This document shows, one piece after another, positions 41,862 through 51,375 of a stretch of 64,000 bases of DNA. Position numbers and translations under genes: made by a program. The notes beneath the pieces are model-generated. The model was not told the DNA's origin. It saw nothing but the letters and a program-made list of their open reading frames with translations, and did no database searches. Position 1 is the first letter of the stretch; each line of letters starts with the position of its first letter. Source of the DNA: an uncultured Clostridia bacterium. Its GTDB lineage: Bacteria > Bacillota > Clostridia > TANB77 > CAG-508. The stretch covers positions 1 to 64,000 of the forward strand of contig CASYFC010000004.1 of assembly GCA_949482135.1 (NCBI GenBank), read 5' to 3'.

Positions 41862-41879
41862 ATATATTACTCCTATTTA

Positions 41880-42644
41880 CTATTCTTTCCCTTCTTTTCT
41901 TTTTTGCATATAATATGTGCATTTTGCAAGTATTGGTGTTGGTACTATTTTTGAAAAAAACTTAGCACATTTTATTTGAAATCCTGGTACAATATAAAAC
42001 TTACCTTTTAAGAATTTATTTACTGTATATTTTGCTACATATTCACTTGAAAGTGAACTTATTTCAAATTTTACATTTGCTACATTATTAAAATTTGTTC
42101 TAACTGGCCCTGGACATAATATGCTCATTTTTACATTTGATTTTTCTTTTCTTAGTTCTTCTCTAACTGCTTCTGAAAGTCTTACTACATAATTTTTTGA
42201 TGCATAATATGTAGCCATTAATGGTCCAGGCAAAAATCCTGCTATTGATGCAACATTTAGGATCTTGCCTGAATTCTTTCCTTTCATATCTTTTAAATAT
42301 AACTTTGTTAATGTATGCATTGCTGTTATATTTGTATCTATGATTGAGAAATCTTTTTCTAGTTGTGTTTTACTAAAATTTCCAAAATCTCCAAGCCCTG
42401 CATTATTTACAAGAATATCAATATCTTTGATTTTATTATGAAGTTCGATACATTTTTCCCTATCTGATAAATCTATGCTCAAATATTCAGTATTTACTTT
42501 ATATTTATCTATCAATTCTTTTTTTATTGATTCTAGCTTTTCTACGTTTCTAGCTACCAAAATTATATCATATTTTCTTTTTGCAAATTCTCTCGCTAAA
42601 TCCCTTCCTATACCAGAAGATGCTCCAGTAATTAAAACTCTCAT
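41880..42644 (-). CDS. Short-chain dehydrogenase/reductase
   Basis: A 254-residue Rossmann-fold oxidoreductase. The cofactor loop TGASSGIG, the strand-end NNAG and the active-site YxxxK in YYASKNYV, with a Ser in the preceding NVASIAG strand, are all present. The extended tail (GFQIKCAKFFSKIVPTPILAKCTYYM) is typical of the DltE/YqjQ-like group, where the substrate is often unknown. ATG 42644 is behind GGAGGAG; an ATG at 42656 overlaps that site. It is the first gene of a likely SDR-NTPase-Ppx unit. Confidence 0.87.
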   Translation of the reverse strand: MRVLITGASSGIGRDLAREFAKRKYDIILVARNVEKLESIKKELIDKYKVNTEYLSIDLSDREKCIELHNKIKDIDILVNNAGLGDFGNFSKTQLEKDFSIIDTNITAMHTLTKLYLKDMKGKNSGKILNVASIAGFLPGPLMATYYASKNYVVRLSEAVREELRKEKSNVKMSILCPGPVRTNFNNVANVKFEISSLSSEYVAKYTVNKFLKGKFYIVPGFQIKCAKFFSKIVPTPILAKCTYYMQKRKEGKE

Positions 42645-42718
42645 ATTCTCCTCCATTTATAAAAGTATTATATTTCATTTTATATTTTTGTCAAGGAAAA
42701 TAAATATATACATAAATC

Positions 42719-42755
42719 AAAAAACAACGCGGTGGAGATTTCTCCACCGCGCCGA
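42719..42755 (-). terminator. Terminator of the 325-residue cassette
   Basis: CGCGGTGGAGA (42728-42738) pairs with TCTCCACCGCG (42741-42751), an 11-bp perfect GC-rich stem, with TTGTTTTTT after it on the minus strand. Confidence 0.9.
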
Positions 42756-42790
42756 AAGGTATAACTTTGCTTGTTGCTTGTTTTAGTTAC

Positions 42791-43768
42791 TTAGGACTTC
42801 TTCAGCCCCTTGACAATGGCCTTCAGGAAATAGCTGACAGAGCATTCCTCCATCTCCACATTGTGGTTTTCACACCACTCCTTGAACTCCTCGTTCATCT
42901 TGTTCTTGATGGCACTCTGGCTGAGCCGGCCATAAGCCTTCTCATATTTGGACTGCAGAACCGGAATCAGCTTCTTGACATTGCTTCGCCCAGTCTCAAT
43001 ACACTCCGTTGCCGCCTGTAGCAGGATGTCGCTTGCGACTTCCAGCTTGGAAAACAGGTCTTCCAGAGTCTCAGAATCTTCGATGACCTTCAGGAAATTG
43101 ACTTCCTTTTTCTGGCCGTCCTCAGAAGCTGTTGCTTCCGCATTATCCGGCTCAGTGTCAGAATCTTCCTGAGGTGCATCCTCGGGGATACTTACGATGA
43201 GGTCAATAACCGGCTGGATGAGCTCCAGATTGGTCACTCTTCCGACAATCATGCCGCCAGCGGCCTTCATGAAGTCCCTCCATTCCAGGTTATAGGCGAT
43301 TTCTCCGGTGAGTGTCACCACATCACGGTAGGTCATGTTCCGGTAGACGATGTCCTGCCCTTTCTTCAGGGGAATCATAACAACGTCATCCGCACCTGCC
43401 TTGATAGCCGAGAGCACCAACTTGGCTGCGGTATACTGCTTGTCATTGATGGCAATAATCACAGCATGCTCCGTTCCATTCTCAGTCCTCACCCTGACAA
43501 CAGAGCCGACCTGCAGATTGTAGCCGATAATCTTGTTGCGTTTATCCAGGTCACTTTCCGCGACAGCCGGCTTCACCTCCTCAGCCACAAACTCATCATA
43601 GGGCTTATGGTTGATGTTGTCGATGCCGAACTTCTTGGCCAGGTTATTGATGCCGTCCTTGGATTCGATCTGGATAACGCCTGTCTTCAGATTGATTCTG
43701 CCGTCATTCAGTCCAACCATGGTCCGCAGGGTCTCGATAGCCTCGTTAGAAAGCTTTACGTTATACAT
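42791..43768 (-). CDS. Uncharacterised 325-residue protein on the most GC-rich cassette
   Basis: I recognise no domain. The N-terminal half (MYNVKLSNEAIETLRTMVGLNDGRINLKTGVIQIESKDG) is mixed; the middle has a KGQDIVYRNMTYRDVVTLTGEIAYNLEWRDFMKA segment, then an acidic linker (DAPQEDSDTEPDNAEATASEDGQ) and a helical end (KSYLKAI-like, rich in Lys and Glu). No membrane segment is seen. The GC content is far above that of both neighbours (33 G/C in 60 at 43201-43260). It has its own promoter, a 185-base structured leader and its own terminator, and starts after AGGAGGAAAATGT. Transfer from another lineage is the simplest origin. Confidence 0.75.
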   Translation of the reverse strand: MYNVKLSNEAIETLRTMVGLNDGRINLKTGVIQIESKDGINNLAKKFGIDNINHKPYDEFVAEEVKPAVAESDLDKRNKIIGYNLQVGSVVRVRTENGTEHAVIIAINDKQYTAAKLVLSAIKAGADDVVMIPLKKGQDIVYRNMTYRDVVTLTGEIAYNLEWRDFMKAAGGMIVGRVTNLELIQPVIDLIVSIPEDAPQEDSDTEPDNAEATASEDGQKKEVNFLKVIEDSETLEDLFSKLEVASDILLQAATECIETGRSNVKKLIPVLQSKYEKAYGRLSQSAIKNKMNEEFKEWCENHNVEMEECSVSYFLKAIVKGLKKS

Positions 43769-43987
43769 ACATTTTCCTCCTAAATTTAATGTTTGATTGT
43801 TTGTAGTTACAACGGATTACAACGAGTTACAACAGGGCTTTCTTTTCACTCCTTTCACAAGTAGATTGTTAGGAAATACATATCACTCCCTTAGTTATAC
43901 TTTTTGTAGTATTATGCACGAAGTTTTTTGCATAATTGCTACGAAAATATCACTTATTATTATAGCACACTTTCACAATTTTGTAAA
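43769..43987 (-). promoter_or_regulatory. Promoter and structured leader of the 325-residue cassette
   Basis: TTTACA (43982-43987), a 17-base spacer and TATAAT (43959-43964) on the minus strand. The leader of about 185 bases holds a stem-loop (43906-43917 with 43930-43942), an extra AAAGGAGTG Shine-Dalgarno-like site near 43845-43853 with no matching gene, and three TTACAAC copies at 43807, 43817 and 43827, exactly 10 bases apart. Confidence 0.6.
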
Positions 43988-44015
43988 TATTTTATGTAAA
44001 TTATTTTTACTAACA

Positions 44016-44046
44016 AATAGCAGGGACTTATCATTTCCCTGCTTAA
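44016..44046 (-). terminator. Weak terminator behind the amylase gene
   Basis: GCAGGGA (44020-44026) and TCCCTGC (44036-44042) form a 7-bp stem. Confidence 0.5.
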
Positions 44047-44050
44047 TAAT

Positions 44051-45514
44051 TTAATTTACTTGTTGCCCTTGTTTTATCCAAACAGAAACACTTCCATCTT
44101 TACAATAAAAGATTCCATTCCCCTCATTATCAACATATACGTGTTCCTGCATATTCCCAGTACAATCATAAAATATAGTATTTGCTAATTTTTTTCCTAC
44201 GTTCATTTGAATGCATCCTCCTGTACTATCTGACATGACTACTGCTAATCCCGAATTCGGATGATCATAATCTCCAAGTCTAGTAAATCCTACTACATTT
44301 TTATCATAGAAATAATCAATCTGTTCTCCATATGCAAAATATTTTCTAATTTTTATAAATAAATCTAGCATTTCTATTTTTGAATTTATTTGTTTTTCTG
44401 GTATTCCATAATAATCACCATAAAATACACATGGAAAACCATCTTTTCTTAACAATATAAGAGCATATGCTAATGGTTTAAACCAATCTAATATCCATGA
44501 TTCTAATGCTTGACCTGGTTCTGTATCATGATTATCTACAAAAGTTACTGCTTTTGATGGATTTGTTCCAACTATTGTTCCATCAAATATATGACTCATA
44601 TTGAATTCTCCATTACTTATAGATGCTCTATAAAAATTATAGTGTAATGGAACATCAAAAAGCGACATACATCCATTTGTTTTTCCTATGTATTCATTAA
44701 TAACGTCTATATTTGAACTCCAATATTCTCCTACAGCAAAATATCTTTTATCATTATCTCTTCCCATTTCCCATAACCATTCAGGAAAAAATTCTGCTCT
44801 AATATGCTTTACTGCATCTAATCTATATCCATCAACTAATGTTGTATTTGTATACCATTTTCCCCATTTCTTTAGTTCTTTTACAACATCAACATTGTTT
44901 AAATCTATATCGGCACCCATTAAATAATCATAATTTCCATTTTCTTTATCTACATCTTCGTCCCAATGTTTTCCATAAAATTTATAAATAGCTGTTTTTC
45001 CTGAATTCTCGTCCCAATCGATACCGTGAAAATGCGTCCAGTTCCATTTAAAATTAGAATATATATCTCCTCTTCCAGGAAATGTATATTTTGTCCATAC
45101 TCTAATTGTTTTTGCTTCTGTTAAACTTATATTTCTATTTGAAGCATCATCTTCAACAGCTAAAACATCTTCTGTTTCATCTGCTCCCATTTTATGATTT
45201 AAAACAATATCTGCTAAAACTTTTATATTATTTTCATGTAATACTTTTATTGCTTCTAAATATTCATCCTTTGTTCCATACTTTGTTTGAACAGCCCCTT
45301 TTTGGTCAAATTCACCTAAGTCATATAAATCGTATACTCCGTATCCAACATCGTCTTTCCCTCCAGCTCCTTTATAAGCAGGTGGTAACCATAGATGTGT
45401 TACTCCTATATTTTCTAAATGTTTTGATTCTTTTGTAAGCCTATTCCAAAGTGTAGAATCACTAGGTAAATACCATTCAAAATATTGCATCATAGTGTCA
45501 TTTATTCCTGGCAA
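44051..45514 (-). CDS. Cytoplasmic alpha-amylase (GH13)
   Basis: A 487-residue GH13 enzyme without a signal peptide, of the AmyA/AmyD cytoplasmic type. Conserved regions are VLADIVLNHK, GYRLDAVKH with the nucleophile Asp, the acid Glu in GEYW, and FVDNHDTEPGQ. The opening DTMMQYFEWYLPSDSTLW is the usual one. It would split alpha-1,4 glucans or maltodextrins inside the cell. TTG at 45514 has AGGAG at the right distance; the GTG at 45523 lies inside the ribosome site. It is 20 bases behind the patatin gene on the same strand. Confidence 0.9.
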   Translation of the reverse strand: MPGINDTMMQYFEWYLPSDSTLWNRLTKESKHLENIGVTHLWLPPAYKGAGGKDDVGYGVYDLYDLGEFDQKGAVQTKYGTKDEYLEAIKVLHENNIKVLADIVLNHKMGADETEDVLAVEDDASNRNISLTEAKTIRVWTKYTFPGRGDIYSNFKWNWTHFHGIDWDENSGKTAIYKFYGKHWDEDVDKENGNYDYLMGADIDLNNVDVVKELKKWGKWYTNTTLVDGYRLDAVKHIRAEFFPEWLWEMGRDNDKRYFAVGEYWSSNIDVINEYIGKTNGCMSLFDVPLHYNFYRASISNGEFNMSHIFDGTIVGTNPSKAVTFVDNHDTEPGQALESWILDWFKPLAYALILLRKDGFPCVFYGDYYGIPEKQINSKIEMLDLFIKIRKYFAYGEQIDYFYDKNVVGFTRLGDYDHPNSGLAVVMSDSTGGCIQMNVGKKLANTIFYDCTGNMQEHVYVDNEGNGIFYCKDGSVSVWIKQGQQVN

Positions 45515-45534
45515 ATCTATCACTCCTAATCTAT

Positions 45535-46389
45535 TTATTTTATTAATTTAAGTATTTCATCTTTATGATTCATTATTGTTTGATATCCAGTTTCTACAAG
45601 CTTATCTGCATTATCTATTTCAAGTAAACTTGCTCCTTTAGCATCTATCTCTATTGCTAAATCAGCCTCTTTTTGAGCCTTTCTTACATCTTTAAGTGAA
45701 AATATATCCACTGTTCTTAATAAAATAGCCAAAACATCATTCTCAGGCTCATAATCATCAATTCTAAAACTTAATGCAAGTGTTTTATCTGCTCCCATAT
45801 CTTTTAAAATTTTAACTGGCAAATTATCTTTTGTTCCACCATCTATAAAATTATATTTTCCATAATCACAAGGTGTAAAAACACCTGGAAAAGACATGCT
45901 AGCTCTTGTAGCAGTTGCAATTGGAGCATCATAGATATAATCAATATTGTCATCCTTTAAATTAAATTTTTTTGATAAAAAAATACATTCTTTGGTTGAA
46001 ATTGTATCAACAGTAGCAATGGCATATGGAATTTCAATTTGATTCATATTTGTTATGTTTTTATCCTTTGAGCCATTTATTATTAGATTTTCTATGTTTT
46101 CTCCATCAATTAATCCTGAAATTTGAGCAACACCAGATGTTAAATATGTATAACCAGCTTTAAAAATTGGCTTTTTCTTTATTGTAGTAAGTAATTTGTA
46201 ATTTTCAAGAGTTCTTTTCTTTATTTCTTCAGTGCTATATCCCATTGCATAAAATGTAGCAAATATACTTCCTGAACTCGTTCCTGATAAATAATCAATT
46301 TTTATTCCTAATTCTTCTAAAGCTTTTAATGCTCCTATATGAGCTAATCCTTTTAAGCCTCCACCAGCTAAAGCCACTCCTAAACTCAT
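45535..46389 (-). CDS. Patatin-like phospholipase
   Basis: A 284-residue acyl hydrolase. The oxyanion loop ALAGGGLKGLAHIGAL, the nucleophile elbow GTSSGS and the Asp of FIDGGTKDNLP make the Ser-Asp dyad of bacterial patatins (YlbK/RssA type). No membrane helix is present, so it acts in or at the inner face of the membrane. ATG 46389 starts 2 bases behind the stop of the MscS gene, and the weak ribosome site suggests coupling. Confidence 0.9.
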   Translation of the reverse strand: MSLGVALAGGGLKGLAHIGALKALEELGIKIDYLSGTSSGSIFATFYAMGYSTEEIKKRTLENYKLLTTIKKKPIFKAGYTYLTSGVAQISGLIDGENIENLIINGSKDKNITNMNQIEIPYAIATVDTISTKECIFLSKKFNLKDDNIDYIYDAPIATATRASMSFPGVFTPCDYGKYNFIDGGTKDNLPVKILKDMGADKTLALSFRIDDYEPENDVLAILLRTVDIFSLKDVRKAQKEADLAIEIDAKGASLLEIDNADKLVETGYQTIMNHKDEILKLIK

Positions 46390-46390
46390 G

Positions 46391-47467
46391 TTATGCTTGT
46401 TCCTCTTCCTTTCTCTTAACAAATAATGTTTGTGTAGGATATGCTAAATCTATATTTTCTTTTTCTACCAAGAATAGTAAACTACATAAAACATCTTGCT
46501 TTGCTTTTAAAAATGGTACATATTCTGCTTCTCTTAAAAATAAAACTATCTTTATATCATTACTATAAGCAGTTATATTTATTAAGCTAACTTGTATTGT
46601 TTCTTTTATAACTTTGGGATCATTTTCTAAAACAACTTTTATTTCTTTGACAACTTTTTTAATTTTTTCAGAAGGTGTTTCTAAACTCAAATTTAATACA
46701 CATTCAAATCTTCTACTTGTTAATCTATTCCAATTAATAACATATGATGATGTTATTACTGAGTTCGGAATTGTAACTACTGAATTATTGAATGCTTTTA
46801 TACGTGTACTTCTAAATGTAATATCTATTACTGTTCCTTGATATTGATCTACTTCAATCCAATCACCTATAACAAATGGTTTATCTGTTAATATTGTAAC
46901 ACCACTTATTAAACTTTTTACTAAATCTTGTGCTGCTAAAGCTATTGCTGCAGATCCAACTCCCAATGCTGCAACTAAACCACTAAAATCTTTAGCATAG
47001 CCCATTTCAGCAAGTATTATAAATAAATATATTATCCAAATAATAAATTTTGCTATTTGGCATAAAAACATATTTACTGCTTTATTTGTAGGATCTCTGA
47101 AAAATCTTTTGAAAAATATTGAATCTGTATTAATTAAACTAGTAAGAATTCTCATTACATAAAATATTATTACTAGTTTATATATTTTGTTCATTACATA
47201 TAATACTTGAGCACTTGTAGGAAGTATTTTTATCATGCAATATACACCAATCAATATAAACATTATATTTAATGGCCTATACATGCTACTATCTTTTGGA
47301 TGTTTTTTACTTTTAATAATTTTATAATAAGCCTTTATTAATATTTTTGAAAAAACGGTTCTAAAAATCACAAAAAATAGTAAAACTGCAATTGCTATTT
47401 GTATATCAAAAATTTTCAATAAATCATTCAAATTTATTGAAGATATCATCTCTTTAAAATTTTCCAT
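46391..47467 (-). CDS. MscS-family mechanosensitive channel
   Basis: A 358-residue protein with about four membrane helices. The pore helix segment AALGVGSAAIALAAQDLVKSLISGVTILTDKPFVIGDWIEV and the following beta domain (GTVIDITFRSTRIKAFNNSVVTIPNSVITSSYVINW) match MscS. It releases osmolytes when membrane tension rises. It is longer at the N-terminus than E. coli MscS, as in many YnaI/YkuT-like members. It leads the MscS-patatin-amylase series on the minus strand. Confidence 0.92.
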   Translation of the reverse strand: MENFKEMISSINLNDLLKIFDIQIAIAVLLFFVIFRTVFSKILIKAYYKIIKSKKHPKDSSMYRPLNIMFILIGVYCMIKILPTSAQVLYVMNKIYKLVIIFYVMRILTSLINTDSIFFKRFFRDPTNKAVNMFLCQIAKFIIWIIYLFIILAEMGYAKDFSGLVAALGVGSAAIALAAQDLVKSLISGVTILTDKPFVIGDWIEVDQYQGTVIDITFRSTRIKAFNNSVVTIPNSVITSSYVINWNRLTSRRFECVLNLSLETPSEKIKKVVKEIKVVLENDPKVIKETIQVSLINITAYSNDIKIVLFLREAEYVPFLKAKQDVLCSLLFLVEKENIDLAYPTQTLFVKRKEEEQA

Positions 47468-47560
47468 CTATTCCTCCGTTACAATAATACATTGTTATTA
47501 TATATTAAACATAAAAAAAAGTATACCTTTTTATAAAATTTTAAATACATTCCGATAAAA

Positions 47561-47602
47561 AATAAAGTAGATATGATAAGCAAATCATATCTACTTTTTT
47601 CC
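47561..47602. terminator. Terminator behind the Spo0E-like gene
   Basis: AAAGTAGATATGAT (47564-47577) and ATCATATCTACTTT (47584-47597) form a 14-bp stem with A and T runs. Confidence 0.85.
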
Positions 47603-47606
47603 ATAT

Positions 47607-47744
47607 TTAATTTTCACTCCTATAGTATTCCGCAATCAACTTGTCCAGTTCAACACTCACTTTATATATTTTAGAGTAATCTTCACCGTCAGAAATACAT
47701 TTGTTTAATTCATCTCGCAATTTGCAAATTTTTTTATCTAACAT
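47607..47744 (-). CDS. Spo0E-like sporulation regulatory phosphatase
   Basis: A 45-residue protein, MLDKKICKLRDELNKCISDG and onward, ending with the SVELDKLIAEYY signature SxxLDxxI of the Spo0E family. Spo0E proteins remove the phosphate from Spo0A and so delay sporulation. ATG 47744 has GGAGAGTGA just upstream; a longer in-frame extension to 47831 has no ribosome site. It has its own terminator and lies between lgt and the MscS gene, a normal kind of isolated position for this family. It supports a sporulating ancestry. Confidence 0.82.
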   Translation of the reverse strand: MLDKKICKLRDELNKCISDGEDYSKIYKVSVELDKLIAEYYRSEN

Positions 47745-47937
47745 ACTATCACTCTCCGTTCCTGATAATTTTGCTATCTTTGGTTTGTACTCTTTTGTGT
47801 ACAATTTAAAAATAACACAGAACAGTCCCAAAAGTCAACAAATTACAGGAATCTCAGTCATTTTTCGTAAGACATTTTTCGACAAGATAACGTTCAATTG
47901 CAGTAATATAAACACTTTGCTGTTTTTATGCATTTTC

Positions 47938-48753
47938 TTACTCTTCTACTTTATTTTCTTCTTTTGACACCGTTTTTAATTTTTTTACATTAATAATAAG
48001 TATTACTAACGAAATTACAAAAACGATTAAAGAAACTATTTGAGATGCTCTAAAATTAAACATCATTAAACTGTCTGCTCTTATACCTTCTAGGAAAAAT
48101 CTTATTCCTGAGTATAATAAACAATATAATGTAATAATTTGTCCTTCAAATTTTCTATGATTTTGCACAACTTTTAAAATTGCAAAAATTAACAAAGTAG
48201 CTATACATTCATAAAAGAATACTGGATGAACTTCCATATATCCTTCTACCGTTTTTATTCCCATTCTTACTATTGATGTTGTTGGTGTACCAAAAGCCTC
48301 AACATTAAAGAAGTTACCTAATCTACCTACACATTGTGCAATTGCTACATATGGTATTACATAATCAAAAAAGTTTAAAACATTTATTTTTCTAGCTTTA
48401 CAATATATATATATTGATAATGCTCCTAATATTAGTCCACCATAGATTGCAAGTCCACCATTTCTGAAATTAAATATTTCAGAAACATTTTGTGAATAAT
48501 AATCTAAGTTAAAAATTATATAATAAAGTCTTGCTCCTATTGTTCCAAATATGATACCAAGTACAGTACATACTAATACTTCATTATACTTAATATCAAA
48601 TTTTTGCTTTGCAAACTTACATAATATTAATGCAAGAACAATACCAAAAACAATGCATACTGCATATTTGTAAATTGAAATTCCAAATATTGAAAATGCA
48701 ACTTTTGATACCTCAAAACTTAAGTTTAATCCTGGAAATGTTACTACATTCAT
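47938..48753 (-). CDS. lgt: Prolipoprotein diacylglyceryl transferase
   Basis: A 271-residue membrane enzyme with seven predicted helices that adds diacylglycerol to the lipobox Cys of lipoproteins. Marks include GARLYYIIFNLDYY, the NFRNGGLAIYGGLI turn, GRLGNFFNVEAFG with the catalytic Asn/Arg region, and HPVFFYECIATLL. The N-terminal Met follows AGGAGG. It lies 23 bases downstream of the M16 peptidase pair and may be co-transcribed with them. Confidence 0.93.
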   Translation of the reverse strand: MNVVTFPGLNLSFEVSKVAFSIFGISIYKYAVCIVFGIVLALILCKFAKQKFDIKYNEVLVCTVLGIIFGTIGARLYYIIFNLDYYSQNVSEIFNFRNGGLAIYGGLILGALSIYIYCKARKINVLNFFDYVIPYVAIAQCVGRLGNFFNVEAFGTPTTSIVRMGIKTVEGYMEVHPVFFYECIATLLIFAILKVVQNHRKFEGQIITLYCLLYSGIRFFLEGIRADSLMMFNFRASQIVSLIVFVISLVILIINVKKLKTVSKEENKVEE

Positions 48754-48776
48754 TATTCCATCCTCCTAATATATTT

Positions 48777-50039
48777 TTATTTTATAATTGATACCACTTT
48801 TAAGTCCTCTACAAATAATTCTTTTAAAATATTTTCAATATATGATTTATCTATCTCATTAACTGAATTGAAATAATCTAATGTATTTATATTTTTAAAA
48901 TAATCTGAAACTATTGCTGTTGCAATATTAGAAACTTCATTATAATCTTTTACTATTTCTCCATATATTTTCTTTTTTGCCCTTTGGAAATCTTCATCTG
49001 TGATTCCATCTTTTTTTACTTGTTCGATTTTATTTGTAATTTCTTTAATCACAATATCAGGATTATCTGATTGAAATTGAATCATTACATGACTATATGT
49101 TTTTGAAAATTCATAATCAATTGTTGGTTCTGCTATTAAATTTCCATCTTCGTATAATTTTTCAAAAACTTCTGTACTTCTACCAAATAAAATATTTCCA
49201 AGCATATCTATTGCTAAATCTTTTTTTACTTTATTTGATGTTAAATCATTATCTTTATATGCCATTAATACTAAGGGCATACTTATATTCATCTCTTTTT
49301 CTATATAGTGATTTACAATCTCCTTTTGCTCATGATTATATTTTCTAATTGTTTTTTTGTCTACATTTTTCATAGTAATTTTTGATTTTATTTTTTCTAA
49401 AATTTCTTCTGGAACAAAATCTCCTGTAAGAACAAGAATCATATTATCTGGTCTATAAAAAGAATTATAAATCTTATATAATTTTTCTTTATCTATTTCA
49501 GCAATAGTTTGAACTGTACCAGCAACATCAATGTTAATCTCATTATCTTTATACATTGCCTTCATTGCATTCATATATACTTTCCATTCTGGATAATCAT
49601 CATACATCATTATTTCTTGCTCTATAATGCCACGTTCTTTTTCGACATTTTCATCTGTAAAATATGGATTCTGAACATAATTCATAAATTCATCTAATGC
49701 TTCATCAAAATGGTCTGTACATTCATATAAGTATGCTGTATGATCATTGGTAGTATATGCATTTGCATCTACACCTATTGATGTAAGAACATCTAAGCTG
49801 TTTCTTCCATTTTCTTGTTCAAATAACTTATGCTCTAGATAATGAGCAATTCCATCTGGAACATAAGTTAATTTATCTTCTCCTGGAGCAAAAAATTTAT
49901 TGTCTATAGATCCAAAGTTTGTACTCCAAACAATATATTTTTTTCTTGTTTTTTTGGGTAAAACCATTACTACTAAGCCGTTATCTAATTTTTCTGTATA
50001 TAATTTTTCTTTTATTTGCTTATTTTCAATAACTTGCAC
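48777..50039 (-). CDS. M16 zinc peptidase, active-type (YmfH-like)
   Basis: A 420-residue peptidase with the inverted zinc motif HYLEHKLFEQENG (HxxEH) and the further ligand Glu in RGIIEQEIMMYDDYP. The pair of M16 genes, one active and one inactive, is typical of Firmicutes (YmfH/YmfF), where they are believed to form a heterodimer for small peptides. It lies 13 bases downstream of the inactive partner, a gap that suggests equal expression. Confidence 0.92.
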   Translation of the reverse strand: MQVIENKQIKEKLYTEKLDNGLVVMVLPKKTRKKYIVWSTNFGSIDNKFFAPGEDKLTYVPDGIAHYLEHKLFEQENGRNSLDVLTSIGVDANAYTTNDHTAYLYECTDHFDEALDEFMNYVQNPYFTDENVEKERGIIEQEIMMYDDYPEWKVYMNAMKAMYKDNEINIDVAGTVQTIAEIDKEKLYKIYNSFYRPDNMILVLTGDFVPEEILEKIKSKITMKNVDKKTIRKYNHEQKEIVNHYIEKEMNISMPLVLMAYKDNDLTSNKVKKDLAIDMLGNILFGRSTEVFEKLYEDGNLIAEPTIDYEFSKTYSHVMIQFQSDNPDIVIKEITNKIEQVKKDGITDEDFQRAKKKIYGEIVKDYNEVSNIATAIVSDYFKNINTLDYFNSVNEIDKSYIENILKELFVEDLKVVSIIK

Positions 50040-50052
50040 TATTTACCTCCAA

Positions 50053-51330
50053 TTAATTATTTTTTGTTAAAAAATAAATTGTATTAATATCAACAGATTT
50101 TGCGAATTCTATAACATCCTCTCTTGATACTTTATTTATATTGTTCATATATTCTTGTATAGTTAAATTAGTTTTTGATATTTCTTGTCCTATATAATAG
50201 ATAATTTCAGTATCCTGTTCTTCTTCTACATTCTTAATTCCAGCAATTAAAAATGTTTTTGCATTATTAACATCCTCTTCTGAGAATTCTCCTTTTTTTA
50301 TATTTTCTAATTGAACTTTTATAAGTTCAACAGCTTTTTCATAGTTCTCTATTTGAATTCCACACCTTATAAATATGTTATTTTTTTGTTTAAAAAATAC
50401 ACTTTTAGCAGAATATGCTAAGCCTGCTTTTTCTCTTACATTTTGGAATAACATAGAATTTGCACCATTACCTAAAATACTGTTATATACATTTCCTATA
50501 CCTCGCAAATTCTCCTGAGTTGATGTTATATCTAATCCTATAACAAGTTTTCCTTGAGTAACATCCATTTCCTCTTTTACTTCATTTACTTTTTCTGCTT
50601 TGATTTTATCTGCTGTAGAATCTAATATATAATTTTCTTCTCTTGGATTTAATTTTTTTATATTTTCATTATCGTTTAATAATGTTTTTAAATTTTCATC
50701 ATCAAAATTTCCAGAAATGAATAAATCTATTTTACTGTTAGAGATTAGCCAATTATAGTATTCTGAAATTTCCCCGATTGTTATTTTGTCTACATCTTCG
50801 ACATATCCATATTTATAAAGACCAAATCCATTATCACCATACATATTAGAAATACAATTTTCTAACGAATAACTATCCTTATCATCAATTTTACTTTCTA
50901 TAATATCCTTTAAGTTTTCTTTTTCGACTTCTAAAAATTCCTCATTTAGCATATTATTCACTTTTGCTGGATTGAAAACTAGATCTAGTAATGTTTCAAT
51001 ATTCATTTTTAAAATATCTTCGTTATTTAAGGCATATTCATTGCTTATTGATTCTATACAGAATTTAAGAACTACATTATCCCCCATTTTATCTACGCCA
51101 CAATTGAAAGATGCTCCATACATATTTTGGAGTTCTTTGCTAATTAAATATTGATTAGGTAATTTAGCAGTTCCTCTTCTTAACATAAATGGAATTAACG
51201 CATTTTTAGTAACAGTTTCTCTTTTTAATGGTGTTGTAATTATTATACAAGTTAAATCTGTTTTATATAAATCTGTATTTATAAAATGAACCTTAATTCC
51301 TTTTTTTAATTCAATACTTTTCTTACTCAT
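50053..51330 (-). CDS. M16 peptidase homologue lacking the zinc motif (YmfF-like)
   Basis: A 425-residue M16-fold protein. Where the HxxEH motif should be, the sequence reads FMLRRGTAKLPNQYLISKEL, so zinc binding is lost. Later blocks (NVREKAGLAYSAKSVF and the R..Y-type substrate-binding region) are kept. This is the expected non-catalytic partner of the gene that follows. ATG 51330 has AAAGGAG. It is the first gene of the YmfF-YmfH-lgt series. Confidence 0.9.
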   Translation of the reverse strand: MSKKSIELKKGIKVHFINTDLYKTDLTCIIITTPLKRETVTKNALIPFMLRRGTAKLPNQYLISKELQNMYGASFNCGVDKMGDNVVLKFCIESISNEYALNNEDILKMNIETLLDLVFNPAKVNNMLNEEFLEVEKENLKDIIESKIDDKDSYSLENCISNMYGDNGFGLYKYGYVEDVDKITIGEISEYYNWLISNSKIDLFISGNFDDENLKTLLNDNENIKKLNPREENYILDSTADKIKAEKVNEVKEEMDVTQGKLVIGLDITSTQENLRGIGNVYNSILGNGANSMLFQNVREKAGLAYSAKSVFFKQKNNIFIRCGIQIENYEKAVELIKVQLENIKKGEFSEEDVNNAKTFLIAGIKNVEEEQDTEIIYYIGQEISKTNLTIQEYMNNINKVSREDVIEFAKSVDINTIYFLTKNN

Positions 51331-51375
51331 TAAATTCTCCTTTTTATTTAGATAGTATTGGTATATTTTTCAAAT

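Noticed and set aside
43807..43833. CRISPR-like array of TTACAAC repeats
   Set aside because: Units are 7 bases at 10-base spacing and only three in number; there are no spacers of proper length and no cas genes.
47745..47831. Longer start for the Spo0E-like protein
   Set aside because: The extra 29 residues have no ribosome site and do not match the short Spo0E family; the start at 47744 has a good site.
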